Below are positions 1-4,894 of a stretch of DNA of 5,378 nucleotides, piece after piece. The DNA is from Robiginitomaculum sp. (GTDB taxonomy: Bacteria > Pseudomonadota > Alphaproteobacteria > Caulobacterales > Maricaulaceae). A program made the translations under genes and the position numbers. Within the stretch, counting starts at the first letter, position 1, and each line of letters begins with the position of its first letter. The DNA lies in the NCBI GenBank assembly GCA_002733385.1, contig NVVO01000009.1, positions 2,992-8,369 on the forward strand, written 5' to 3'. The notes under the pieces were generated by a model. It did not search any database, was not told the DNA's origin, and worked only from the letters and a program-made list of their open reading frames with translations.

Positions 1-27
1 ATCCTCAAACCATATGGAGAAAAATAG
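1..27 (+). CDS. trbI: 3' end of probable trbI (conjugal transfer protein), partial
   Basis: Only the last eight codons and the TAG stop are in the window. They read ILKPYGEK. An ending of the type 'L-x-L-[RK]-P-Y' is what I recall for TrbI proteins (VirB10-like, the inner- to outer-membrane bridging component of the mating-pair-formation type IV secretion channel) in alphaproteobacterial ICEs. The identification leans mainly on context: a DUF2274 gene almost always follows trbI in these operons, and here its GTG start shares a base with this stop (TAGTG). The tail is too short to be decisive. It could belong to another protein, but an upstream in-frame coding sequence that is translationally coupled to the next gene is likely. 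Confidence 0.5.
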   Translation: MLKPYGEK

Positions 28-251
28 TGACAAAACCAAATCTCAAGCTCGCAAAACTACCAGATGTGAAACCTGCAAAAATATCAGTGTCATTGCCGCC
101 CGACCTAATGGGTGATCTGGAAATCTATGCCAAAATCTATGAGCAAACTTACGGTGAGAAACAGCCCGTAAATGCGCTCATCCCGTCCATGCTCGCCGGC
201 TTTCTAGCCAGCGATCACGGATTTAAGAAAGCCAAGCGCGAGCTAGCTTAA
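27..251 (+). CDS. DUF2274 family protein of the trb conjugation operon
   Basis: A 74-residue protein that matches the DUF2274 pattern. It has an N-terminal 'LKLAKLPD.KPAKISVSLP' strand segment, a central helix around residues 27-45 (DLMGDLEIYAKIYEQTYGE), a 'LIPSMLAGFLASDHGF' segment near residues 51-66, and a basic tail (KKAKRELA). Family members are normally 70-85 residues and sit directly after trbI in ICE conjugation clusters; no biochemical function is established. The short beta strand plus helices recalls small DNA-binding or antitoxin-like folds, but that is inference. The start is GTG, supported by GGAGA at 16-20 with six bases of spacing, and it overlaps the preceding stop codon, so translation is probably coupled. 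There is a 36-base gap to the next gene. Confidence 0.85.
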   Translation: MTKPNLKLAKLPDVKPAKISVSLPPDLMGDLEIYAKIYEQTYGEKQPVNALIPSMLAGFLASDHGFKKAKRELA

Positions 252-287
252 ACTGTTTCATCAACCCCAAGCCACGGAGAAATAACT

Positions 288-599
288 ATGCCCACAATTG
301 GAACATTTAAACAAACAAAAACAGGCTATGAAGGCACAATAGCCACCCTGAGCATGACTCACAAAGTCAAATTCGTCACCAACGACAATAAGAAAAATGA
401 AGACAGCCCCGACTACTTCATAAAATCAGGCCGTAGCGATTTCGGCGTAGCCTGGAAAGAAACTAAAGACGGCGACGAACCGCTCGATTACGTTAAAGTT
501 TTACTCGATGGCCCAATGCTAAGTAAGCCGGTGAATGCTGCATTGTTCAATCACGACGACGGCGTAGACCTCGTTTGGTCTCGACCTAAGTCGCAATAG
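288..599 (+). CDS. DUF736 domain-containing protein
   Basis: A 103-residue protein with the full-length DUF736 pattern. It opens with 'IGTFKQTKTGYEGTIATL', then has a 'HKVKFVTND' strand, a 'SPDYFIKSGRSDFGVAWKE' centre, and closes with 'DYVKVLLDGPMLSKPVNAALF' and 'GVDLVWSRPK'. The whole protein is one small beta-rich domain with no signal peptide or membrane segment. The family is widespread on alpha- and betaproteobacterial plasmids and ICEs, near conjugation and antirestriction genes. Its role is unknown; a single-strand DNA or protein-binding OB-like fold is only a guess. A GGAGA box (276-280) seven bases before the ATG supports the start. It follows the DUF2274 gene by 36 bases on the same strand, so it is probably in the same transcript, which would end at the hairpin just downstream. 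Confidence 0.9.
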   Translation: MPTIGTFKQTKTGYEGTIATLSMTHKVKFVTNDNKKNEDSPDYFIKSGRSDFGVAWKETKDGDEPLDYVKVLLDGPMLSKPVNAALFNHDDGVDLVWSRPKSQ

Positions 600-617
600 G
601 CTGTATCAATATTTTAC

Positions 618-636
618 CCGGCACCTTAGGTGCCGG
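618..636 (+). terminator. Hairpin after DUF736 gene, probable terminator
   Basis: A perfect 8-bp GC-rich inverted repeat, CCGGCACC (618-625) and GGTGCCGG (629-636), around a TTA loop. It is followed by TTATTAATTAT, which is AT-rich but not a clean T-run. It begins 18 bases after the DUF736 stop and ends nine bases before the next small ORF, so it could end the conjugation transcript. The T-tract is weak, and the 3' arm overlaps the only possible ribosome binding site of the 52-codon ORF. It could therefore instead gate translation or act as a processing or stabilising stem. Confidence 0.6.
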
Positions 637-645
637 TTATTAATT

Positions 646-804
646 ATGAGCGTACAAGAAAAAGATATTGAGGTAGGACTTGCAACACTCGCAAGGCATA
701 TCAATGCTTATGGCCAAAAGTATTGGCCTATTTTTGAACGACTCGAGAGTGAGTTGGACGACCAGAAGAATAGAAAAGCCCGCATAAAAAGCCGCCTCGG
801 GTGA
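646..804 (+). CDS. Small hypothetical protein (52 aa), element-associated
   Basis: A short ORF from ATG 646 to TGA 802-804. It encodes a soluble, charged, probably all-helical protein with an acidic and hydrophobic N-half (residues 1-20), a distinctive aromatic centre 'AYGQKYWPIFERLESEL' (21-37), and a basic tail ending KARIKSRLG. Short proteins with a 'YWPIFERLE' core are, from memory, found in alphaproteobacterial mobile elements, but I cannot name a family. The amino-acid make-up looks like a real protein and not random sequence. The ribosome binding site is poor: the closest purine stretch (AGG, 628-630) lies inside the preceding hairpin. It could be translated by read-through from upstream or be weakly expressed. 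It converges on the integrase gene, with 14 bases between stop codons. Confidence 0.6.
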   Translation: MSVQEKDIEVGLATLARHINAYGQKYWPIFERLESELDDQKNRKARIKSRLG

Positions 805-818
805 TATGAATTAATTCC

Positions 819-2207
819 TTATGAAAAAAGATCTGCCGAATAAGGATGTATAATCTTCAATAATTCATTGCGGCGATATTCCATCGATCCTCCATCCCCA
901 TATGAAGGGCGGTCATTCTTGTGCCCCATTAACAGGCATCTTAAACCGTAATCAATATTTGCTTCTTGCATACGTTTTTCGAATGAATGTCTGAAAGAGT
1001 AAATGACATGATCTTTTGTCGGAAAGAGCTTTCTGCCTTTAAAGGCCTTCATTAAATTAGCAGAGACTAATGCCCCTTTATCTCGATATTTCGGGAAGCC
1101 TAAAGGCAATGACTGCATCGCTTCTAGTGCAACACCTATAAGAGGAATGTCTCTTTCTGAGTTGGGTGTTTTAAGTTGGCGTCTTTCTCTAGGCTTTATT
1201 GAAATATATGGAATGGGTTCATCTAACCTAATGTCTGATGGTGTCAAATTCACAATTTCACTCATTCTAGCACCTGTTTCAATCAGCACATAAACAAGGC
1301 CTCTTAATTCTGGATTTAATGTATCGAACAACCCAGGAACAAGGATTTTTTGCTGTACCCATTCGTCCCCAAACGATTGGACTCGCGACCTCACATCACC
1401 TTTAAAATAGATATTCCTAAAGGGATTTTGGCGTTCCTCTTTACCAATATGCGTATAATACTCTTGGTATAGCTGACGAATATTACCGACATGCCGATTG
1501 GCGGTGTTAGGTTTTACGGGATTCTTGTTTTCGTCAGACAGGGACATGCGTTTCATCCACCATTTCTTATATTTTAAAGCGTGACTGCGCTCAATATCTG
1601 ATATCTTCATGTCCCCAATCACATTGATGAAATAGTCAATTGAGGTTTGTTTCGTTTTTGTCCAAGCGCGTCGTTGTTCTTTGGACTTGTTAAAGAGTTC
1701 AGAAAAAACAATCTCTTTTAGATATATGTCGAAAGTTTGAGAAATTGTTACAGATTTTTCGTTCGGGGGCTGAACCGCCCCAAGCAAAGCGTCTGTGAGT
1801 ACTTCAGGGGCAACGCTATTTTTACCTGTACGTTGCTCTAATGCGGCAAGGCGCTGTAGGATTTCAGATGTCTCTACTCGGTCAACAATATCTTGAGTTT
1901 GTTTATAAATAAAACCGACGGCCAGGGCTCTCGCCACTGCCGACTTGTGCCGTTTTTGTTCAATGGTTCTGCGCGCATCAGATATTTGACCAGCTCCATC
2001 AGTATCTAAAATAAGCGACTGCCACAGATCATTATCTGCGACTTCCATAGCATCGCGCCGCATACGCGCTATTTCGAGCGATATTGTTTGGAGGGATGTT
2101 CTTACGTATTCGCGCGTTTCCAAGTGTCGATATCGTAGCGGTGTACGCCTACTATAATACCATTGCCCCTTCCGTTTCAGCAGATATCGATCATTGTTAT
2201 TTGCCAT
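819..2207 (-). CDS. int: Tyrosine-type site-specific integrase (DUF6538 type)
   Basis: A 462-residue tyrosine recombinase that would integrate and excise the element at tRNA-Arg by strand exchange through a 3'-phosphotyrosine intermediate. Counting from the ATG at 2207, residues 7-60 are a DUF6538/arm-binding-like N-terminus (YLLKRKGQWYYSRR..., then a helix rich in R and A). Residues ~155-260 form the SAM-like core-binding domain. Residues ~295-462 are the catalytic domain: Arg314 in ETGARMSEI, Lys346 in RQLKTP, Arg406 in YSFRHSFE, His429 in LMGHK and the nucleophile Tyr436 in PSYGDGGS. The first position of the HxxR motif is Tyr, which I believe is normal in this subfamily. All catalytic residues are present and the reading frame is unbroken, so the enzyme should be active. 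A longer reading frame can start at TTG 2219 (four extra residues), but the ATG gives the family-typical N-terminus. Neither start has a strong ribosome binding site. The base composition is more AT-rich than the chromosomal genes to the right. Confidence 0.95.
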   Translation of the reverse strand: MANNNDRYLLKRKGQWYYSRRTPLRYRHLETREYVRTSLQTISLEIARMRRDAMEVADNDLWQSLILDTDGAGQISDARRTIEQKRHKSAVARALAVGFIYKQTQDIVDRVETSEILQRLAALEQRTGKNSVAPEVLTDALLGAVQPPNEKSVTISQTFDIYLKEIVFSELFNKSKEQRRAWTKTKQTSIDYFINVIGDMKISDIERSHALKYKKWWMKRMSLSDENKNPVKPNTANRHVGNIRQLYQEYYTHIGKEERQNPFRNIYFKGDVRSRVQSFGDEWVQQKILVPGLFDTLNPELRGLVYVLIETGARMSEIVNLTPSDIRLDEPIPYISIKPRERRQLKTPNSERDIPLIGVALEAMQSLPLGFPKYRDKGALVSANLMKAFKGRKLFPTKDHVIYSFRHSFEKRMQEANIDYGLRCLLMGHKNDRPSYGDGGSMEYRRNELLKIIHPYSADLFS

Positions 2208-2218
2208 GGTCAAACCCA

Positions 2219-2253
2219 AATGAGTGACAATAATGGTGACAAATGAGTGACAA
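2219..2253 (-). repeat. Three tandem TTGTCAC repeats upstream of int
   Basis: Read on the minus strand, three head-to-tail copies lie immediately before the integrase start: TTGTCACTCATT (2253-2242), TTGTCACCATTA (2242-2231) and TTGTCACTCATT (2230-2219). The invariant heptamers are spaced 11 and 12 bases apart, about one helical turn, so a bound protein would sit on one face of the DNA. The outer two copies are identical over 12 bases, or 13 with a flanking T. Position and phasing fit either arm-type sites for the integrase N-terminal domain or operators for an excisionase or repressor controlling int. Which of these applies is inference. Confidence 0.75.
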
Positions 2254-2254
2254 A

Positions 2255-2283
2255 TATATAAAAAGTGTACACACCAGTTTAAC
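2255..2283 (-). promoter_or_regulatory. Possible int promoter overlapping the repeat region
   Basis: A TATATA hexamer (2255-2260) on the minus strand with 17 bases to a weak GTTAAA (2278-2283) could be the -10 and -35 of the integrase promoter. The transcript would then start within the TTGTCAC array, so a repeat-binding protein would repress it. The palindrome GTGTACAC (2265-2272) lies in the spacer. The -35 matches the consensus at only about half the positions, so this is tentative. Confidence 0.3.
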
Positions 2284-2315
2284 GCCTTCCATAAAAAGGC
2301 TTATATAACAGGTGT
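2271..2315. repeat. Nested inverted repeat between int and tRNA
   Basis: An outer pair, ACACC (2271-2275) and GGTGT (2311-2315), encloses an inner hairpin, GCCTT (2284-2288) and AAGGC (2296-2300), with a 7-base loop. It lies between the repeat array and the tRNA 3' end, which is the expected place for accessory-protein sites of an attachment region. It could also be the processing or termination stem for the tRNA transcript, though no T-run follows on the minus strand. The stems are short, so chance is possible. Confidence 0.35.
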
Positions 2316-2339
2316 TTATAAATTTGTCGAGGAGAAATA

Positions 2340-2365
2340 TGGCGCACTGGGGAGGATTCGAACCC
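2340..2365. other. Likely attachment site (element-chromosome junction) in tRNA 3' end
   Basis: A tyrosine integrase gene lies within 140 bases of the 3' end of an intact tRNA, with element-type genes on that side and chromosome-type genes on the other. Elements of this kind usually carry a copy of the tRNA 3' portion (T-arm to CCA) as attP, giving direct repeats at both ends after insertion. The extent given here, T-loop to CCA, is an estimate. I searched the window by eye for a second copy of this tRNA segment and found none, as expected if the other end lies beyond the left edge. Confidence 0.6.
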
Positions 2366-2416
2366 CCGACCCCTTGATTCGTAGTCAAGTACTCTATCCA
2401 ACTGAGCTACCAGTGC
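2340..2416 (-). tRNA. tRNA-Arg (anticodon ACG), 3' CCA encoded
   Basis: On the minus strand a complete cloverleaf can be drawn. The acceptor stem is GCACTGG/CCAGTGC, the D-arm is GCTCAGTTGGATAGAGT, and the anticodon arm is CTTGA-CTACGAA-TCAAG with anticodon ACG. The T-arm is GGGGG-TTCGAAT-CCTCC with one G-U pair, followed by discriminator G and an encoded CCA (2340-2342). The length is 77 bases with CCA. In bacteria this tRNA has its A34 edited to inosine and reads CGU, CGC and CGA arginine codons. The 3' end faces the integrase gene, which makes this the likely insertion target. The gene is intact, so integration rebuilt the 3' end and arginine decoding should not be affected. Confidence 0.97.
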
Positions 2417-2437
2417 ATGCCTAAAGTCAAGAAGCGC

Positions 2438-2466
2438 CTTTAAGCCGATTTGGGTGTGAATTGCAA
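2438..2466 (-). promoter_or_regulatory. Probable tRNA-Arg promoter
   Basis: On the minus strand TTGCAA (2461-2466), a 17-base spacer and TTAAAG (2438-2443) precede the tRNA 5' end by about 20 bases. Spacing and position fit a housekeeping sigma-70 promoter. The hexamers are only partial matches to the consensus. The rest of the 147-base gap between the tRNA and the acetyltransferase gene shows no convincing terminator or other element. Confidence 0.4.
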
Positions 2467-2563
2467 GTGTTCTTTACGCTTGTCGTGAAATTCTTCCCCA
2501 GACCTACCTAAGGGAAAAATGGGCCTGCTTAAGCAAAAATGAGCTAACGTGCCACCAAGACCC

Positions 2564-3049
2564 TTATAGCGGTTTTTCGTAATACCGAACCTCTTTGACG
2601 CCGGGTTTGTAAATATGATCTCCACACGGGCGAAAGCCCATGCGTTCGTGAAAGCGGTGCGATCCGGGATTGTCGGGGCATATATTAACCTCGCAGGTCA
2701 AACGCGGATATCCCGAAGTGCGGGCGAAATTTTCAATGTCCTCATAAAGCAACCGACCATAGCCGCACCCCAATGCTCTTTCGTCAACAATAACCCGGTC
2801 AATATAAAAGAACCGGTCAAATTTTTTCGATAACCACTTCATGTTTTCATGATCTGGATAGGCGGCGGCGTCGCTATAGCCAATCAAGACGCCTTGGGCT
2901 GCGTTAATTTGTCTGGCATAACTGGCGATGTCCAGAACATATTCCAATTCAACACGGTCCATAGGCGCGAGCCAATGGACAAAATGTTCGTTGATCCGCA
3001 AAATCTGGTCATAGTGCGCCTTGGTGATTTCCCCGATCATTGGCTTCAC
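2564..3049 (-). CDS. GNAT family N-acetyltransferase
   Basis: A 161-residue GNAT-fold protein expected to transfer an acetyl group from acetyl-CoA to an amine; the substrate cannot be read from the sequence. Motif A runs through residues 81-109 (FYIDRVIVDE, then the acetyl-CoA pyrophosphate loop R91-A-L-G-C-G-Y-G98 and helix LLYEDIENFA). Motif B is around 127-139 (NPGSHRFHERMGF), preceded by the strand LTCEVN. The 'YIDR.xVD' and 'CEVN...NPGS..FH..MGF' pattern resembles the COG3818 group of predicted acetyltransferases. There is no signal peptide or membrane segment, so it is cytoplasmic. The GTG start overlaps the stop of the upstream peptidase gene by four bases (GTGA), implying an operon and coupled translation. 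An ATG three codons later (3038-3040) is an alternative start. Confidence 0.9.
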   Translation of the reverse strand: MKPMIGEITKAHYDQILRINEHFVHWLAPMDRVELEYVLDIASYARQINAAQGVLIGYSDAAAYPDHENMKWLSKKFDRFFYIDRVIVDERALGCGYGRLLYEDIENFARTSGYPRLTCEVNICPDNPGSHRFHERMGFRPCGDHIYKPGVKEVRYYEKPL

Positions 3050-4005
3050 TGGCTTGCCGCGTAAACGCCGCGTGCCAAGGCGCGGGCGACGACGCGTGCG
3101 GCAGCGCCGCCAAGCTTGGATATGACGGCGGGGCGCGAGCCTGCAACTGGTTTATCCTCCGTGCTGACGGCAAACAATGTATCTCCGTCCATGGGTGTGT
3201 GCGACGGCCTGACGGCCAAGGCGATACCGTCCTGGGCCATGATGGCTATGCGGCGAAGTTCCGCACTGGACAATTTGGCGTCCGTGGCCACAACGCCGAT
3301 GACGGTTGAGGCTCCGGGGCTGCGTAAAAATTCCAGTTTCGTATCGCGGGCCGGCGCAGGCTTATAATCTGCGGGTGGCTTGCGTCCGCCGTATTCCCCG
3401 CCCACTTCACAGTCCCAGGCCCAGAAGCAATCACTGCCCGGCATATAAGGCGAACCCACCGGATTGGCGGCGATAAGCGCGGAGACGGTAATATCACCAA
3501 CTCGCTCGCTCGCCGAGCCAAGCCCGCCGGGATACAGACCCGCCGTCGCCCCGTATCCAGCCCCGGCCTTGCCGAGCTTAAAATCAATGTCTGCGTTTTC
3601 TAAGGCTTGTTTACCCAGCGCGGCAAAGGGCGGCGTCTCGCCCCAATTTTTGTCGCCGCCATTGGCATTATCAAAAAGAATGGCCGCCGGGACGATGGGC
3701 GAAACCGGCACGGGCGCAGGCACGACTTCATAGCCAATGCGCTTTGCCCCCAAAATATTGGCAATACTGGACGCCGCCTCCAGCCCGTAAACCGAGCCTC
3801 CCGCCAGAACTATGGCGTGTACATGAGTGACGGAACCATCTGCCGACAACGCATCGGTCTCCCGCGTCCCCGGTCCGCCACCGCGCACATCCACGGCGCA
3901 CAAGGTTGGTGCATCCGGCAGGATTATGGTAACTCCGGTTTTTACGTTCGCGTCATGGGCGTTACCGATTTTTATACTGTCTACATCTGTAATCAGGTTT
4001 TTCAT
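3046..4005 (-). CDS. P1 family peptidase (S58, DmpA/NylC-like Ntn hydrolase)
   Basis: A 319-residue protein of the P1/S58 family, the self-cleaving N-terminal-nucleophile hydrolases. The family includes DmpA and BapA aminopeptidases and the nylon-oligomer hydrolase NylC, all of which cut peptide or amide bonds. Visible signatures are the N-terminal 'VDSIKIGNAHD' and 'TGVTIIL', then VDVRGGGPGTRETDAL (residues 38-53), VHAIVLAGGSVYGLEAASS (62-80), AGAGYGATAGLYPGGLGSAS (147-166), and the processing segment GASTVIGVVATDAKLS (231-246). By alignment from memory, cleavage should expose Thr234 as the catalytic nucleophile, after Ser233 where many relatives have Asn. The length is typical and there is no signal peptide. 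ATG 4003-4005 has a weak AGAGAT ribosome binding site. It is first in an operon with the acetyltransferase gene. The natural substrate is unknown; D- or beta-amino-acid peptides, or cyclic or linear amides, are possibilities from the family. Confidence 0.92.
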   Translation of the reverse strand: MKNLITDVDSIKIGNAHDANVKTGVTIILPDAPTLCAVDVRGGGPGTRETDALSADGSVTHVHAIVLAGGSVYGLEAASSIANILGAKRIGYEVVPAPVPVSPIVPAAILFDNANGGDKNWGETPPFAALGKQALENADIDFKLGKAGAGYGATAGLYPGGLGSASERVGDITVSALIAANPVGSPYMPGSDCFWAWDCEVGGEYGGRKPPADYKPAPARDTKLEFLRSPGASTVIGVVATDAKLSSAELRRIAIMAQDGIALAVRPSHTPMDGDTLFAVSTEDKPVAGSRPAVISKLGGAAARVVARALARGVYAASQ

Positions 4006-4180
4006 ATCTCTAGCTTACGCCCCAATACCAAACAGGCAAAGCACAATCTATCATTTGATTTTCCTCCACCCCGAGGGCATACCCTCACTTCGTTCAGGGC
4101 GCACCACAAAATTTGCTACATCCTTGCGGAGCGGCGTTTAGCAACTTCATTTCACTCGCTGTCCTAAAAAGGTGGACGGC

Positions 4181-4251
4181 CCGTGTGGTTTCGCCTTCAC
4201 CGGAGTACCGAAGAAAGCTAAAAAATGTTTCGTGAGGGTTAGACCACACGG
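4181..4251. ncRNA. Candidate structured RNA (branched stem), unidentified
   Basis: A 9-bp perfect helix, CCGTGTGGT (4181-4189) with ACCACACGG (4243-4251), continues across a symmetric 4x4 internal loop. It leads into a 7-bp helix, CCTTCAC (4194-4200) with GTGAGGG (4232-4238), which has one G-U pair. Inside are two small hairpins, CGG-AGTA-CCG (4201-4210) and GAAA...TTTC (4213-4216 with 4228-4231). Together these make a three-way-junction shape. Read on the minus strand, the stem is followed by GCCGTCCACC and TTTTT, which could allow termination. On the plus strand no clear terminator follows. I cannot match it to a known riboswitch or small-RNA family, and transcription is unproven. Confidence 0.35.
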
Positions 4252-4261
4252 CGGTACGTGT

Positions 4262-4411
4262 TTAAGGCGGCCGAGCTAGCCAGTCATCTCGGAAAAGTAG
4301 GAAACATTTGCTCCAAAACCTTCCCAAGCCCGCGTTCACACGCGGCAGGGCTAAACAGCTCTCGCCAGACAGGCCGACAACACGAACATCACTCGCTGCC
4401 AACACCTGCAT
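4262..4411 (-). CDS. Possible small ORF (49 aa), doubtful
   Basis: A 49-codon ORF on the minus strand starts with ATG at 4409-4411. It has a good ribosome binding site (AGGAG with a five-base spacer, in GTAGGAGACGGT). The product begins MQVLAASDVRVVGLSGES and has a hydrophobic and aromatic segment, RFWSKCFLLFRDDWLA (31-46), that could touch a membrane. I do not recognise it. The GC hairpin at 4330-4345 lies inside it, so the same bases may be conserved for RNA structure instead. It could be a real small protein, a remnant of a degraded gene, or chance. Confidence 0.2.
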   Translation of the reverse strand: MQVLAASDVRVVGLSGESCLALPRVNAGLGRFWSKCFLLFRDDWLARPP

Positions 4412-4606
4412 ACCGTCTCCTACTCCGGTAAGTTGATATCAAACCTGTCCAACAAGCAGAAGAACATTCGCAATATATGACTGATGTGCAGACCATGGAT
4501 ACGATTTTGCGTTTATTTTTTAAAAAGCAATGAATACAGGCGTTTAGAGAGTTCCTAACCCCGATAAATCAAGGGTATATTTCTGTATTGGTGCGGACTA
4601 TTACCG

Positions 4607-4657
4607 TAGATAGGGTCTATATCTATAGTTCACCTTAGTTTCGGTTCCCCAAGGGGA
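4607..4657. promoter_or_regulatory. Cluster of short palindromes, possible operators
   Basis: Three short inverted repeats lie close together: TAGATA (4607-4612) with TATCTA (4620-4625), CTATA-TC-TATAG (4617-4628), and TCCCC-AA-GGGGA (4646-4657). They lie about 240 bases upstream of the membrane-protein gene, in AT-rich DNA. They could be protein-binding sites, but the arms are only five or six bases and no regulator gene is visible, so this is weak. Confidence 0.2.
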
Positions 4658-4894
4658 TGTTTTCGTTAGTCTCTATTGTCATAATTAATAGTTCCGGTTA
4701 CTGTCAGCGTAATAATTTGGACAAAAGAACCAGTTGAAATAACGGGGTTTTCTCGCACGGCTATTTAGAGATTAGAAAAAGTTGGTAAATTTCCTCGCCG
4801 CGTTAGCCTTACTACGACTAGTATGGGGGGAGATGGCGTGAGGTCAGCGAGCGGATAAAACAAAGATAGAAAAGTAGCAAGGGAGATATAATAA

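Larger units (their letters stand above)
4006..4894. other. Long gene-free region between peptidase and membrane-protein genes
   Basis: About 890 bases with no convincing protein gene on either strand. The first part (4006-4430) is GC-balanced and holds a small GAGGG-CATA-CCCTC hairpin (4073-4086), a branched fold at 4181-4251 and a CCGCG-TTCACA-CGCGG hairpin (4330-4345). The second part (4430-4894) is AT-rich, broken by stops in all frames, and carries short palindromes. Only tiny ORFs occur: for example, an 18-codon ORF at 4477-4533 on the plus strand is too short to support. The region must contain the promoters of the genes at both ends. I see no tRNA, rRNA, tmRNA, RNase P or signal-recognition RNA landmarks. 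Confidence 0.7.

Noticed and set aside
2197..2388. 63-codon minus-strand ORF between int and tRNA
   Set aside because: It runs through the tRNA 3' half and the repeat array, overlaps the int start and has no protein-like pattern.
2531..2566. Terminator after the acetyltransferase gene
   Set aside because: A T-run exists on the minus strand (CATTTTTGC), but no stable GC-rich stem directly precedes it.
2440..2833. ORFs at 2440-2625 (minus) and 2615-2833 (plus)
   Set aside because: They overlap the acetyltransferase gene in other frames and show no ribosome binding site or family signal.
3040..4167. Several plus-strand ORFs of 70-186 codons, and a 113-codon minus-strand ORF at 3246-3587
   Set aside because: All lie antisense to, or in another frame of, the peptidase and acetyltransferase genes, which have clear family motifs. 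Their compositions are typical of shadow frames in GC-rich DNA.
4181..4251. Integron attC site
   Set aside because: GTTAGAC at 4238-4244 fits the GTTRRRY core box, but no matching RYYYAAC box lies at a suitable distance on either strand, and there is no integron gene.
4181..4251. Hammerhead-type ribozyme
   Set aside because: CGAAA occurs on the minus strand, but the required CTGATGA partner motif is absent.
4150..4440. Two-piece tmRNA, RNase P RNA, 6S RNA or signal-recognition RNA
   Set aside because: The T-loop TTCGA(A/T)TC motif, a peptide-tag reading frame ending LAA or VAA, the P4 motif GAGGAAAGTCCGGGC and the SRP GGAAG loop are all missing.
4477..4533. 18-codon plus-strand ORF (start ATG 4477)
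   Set aside because: It is too short, has no ribosome binding site and no recognisable pattern.
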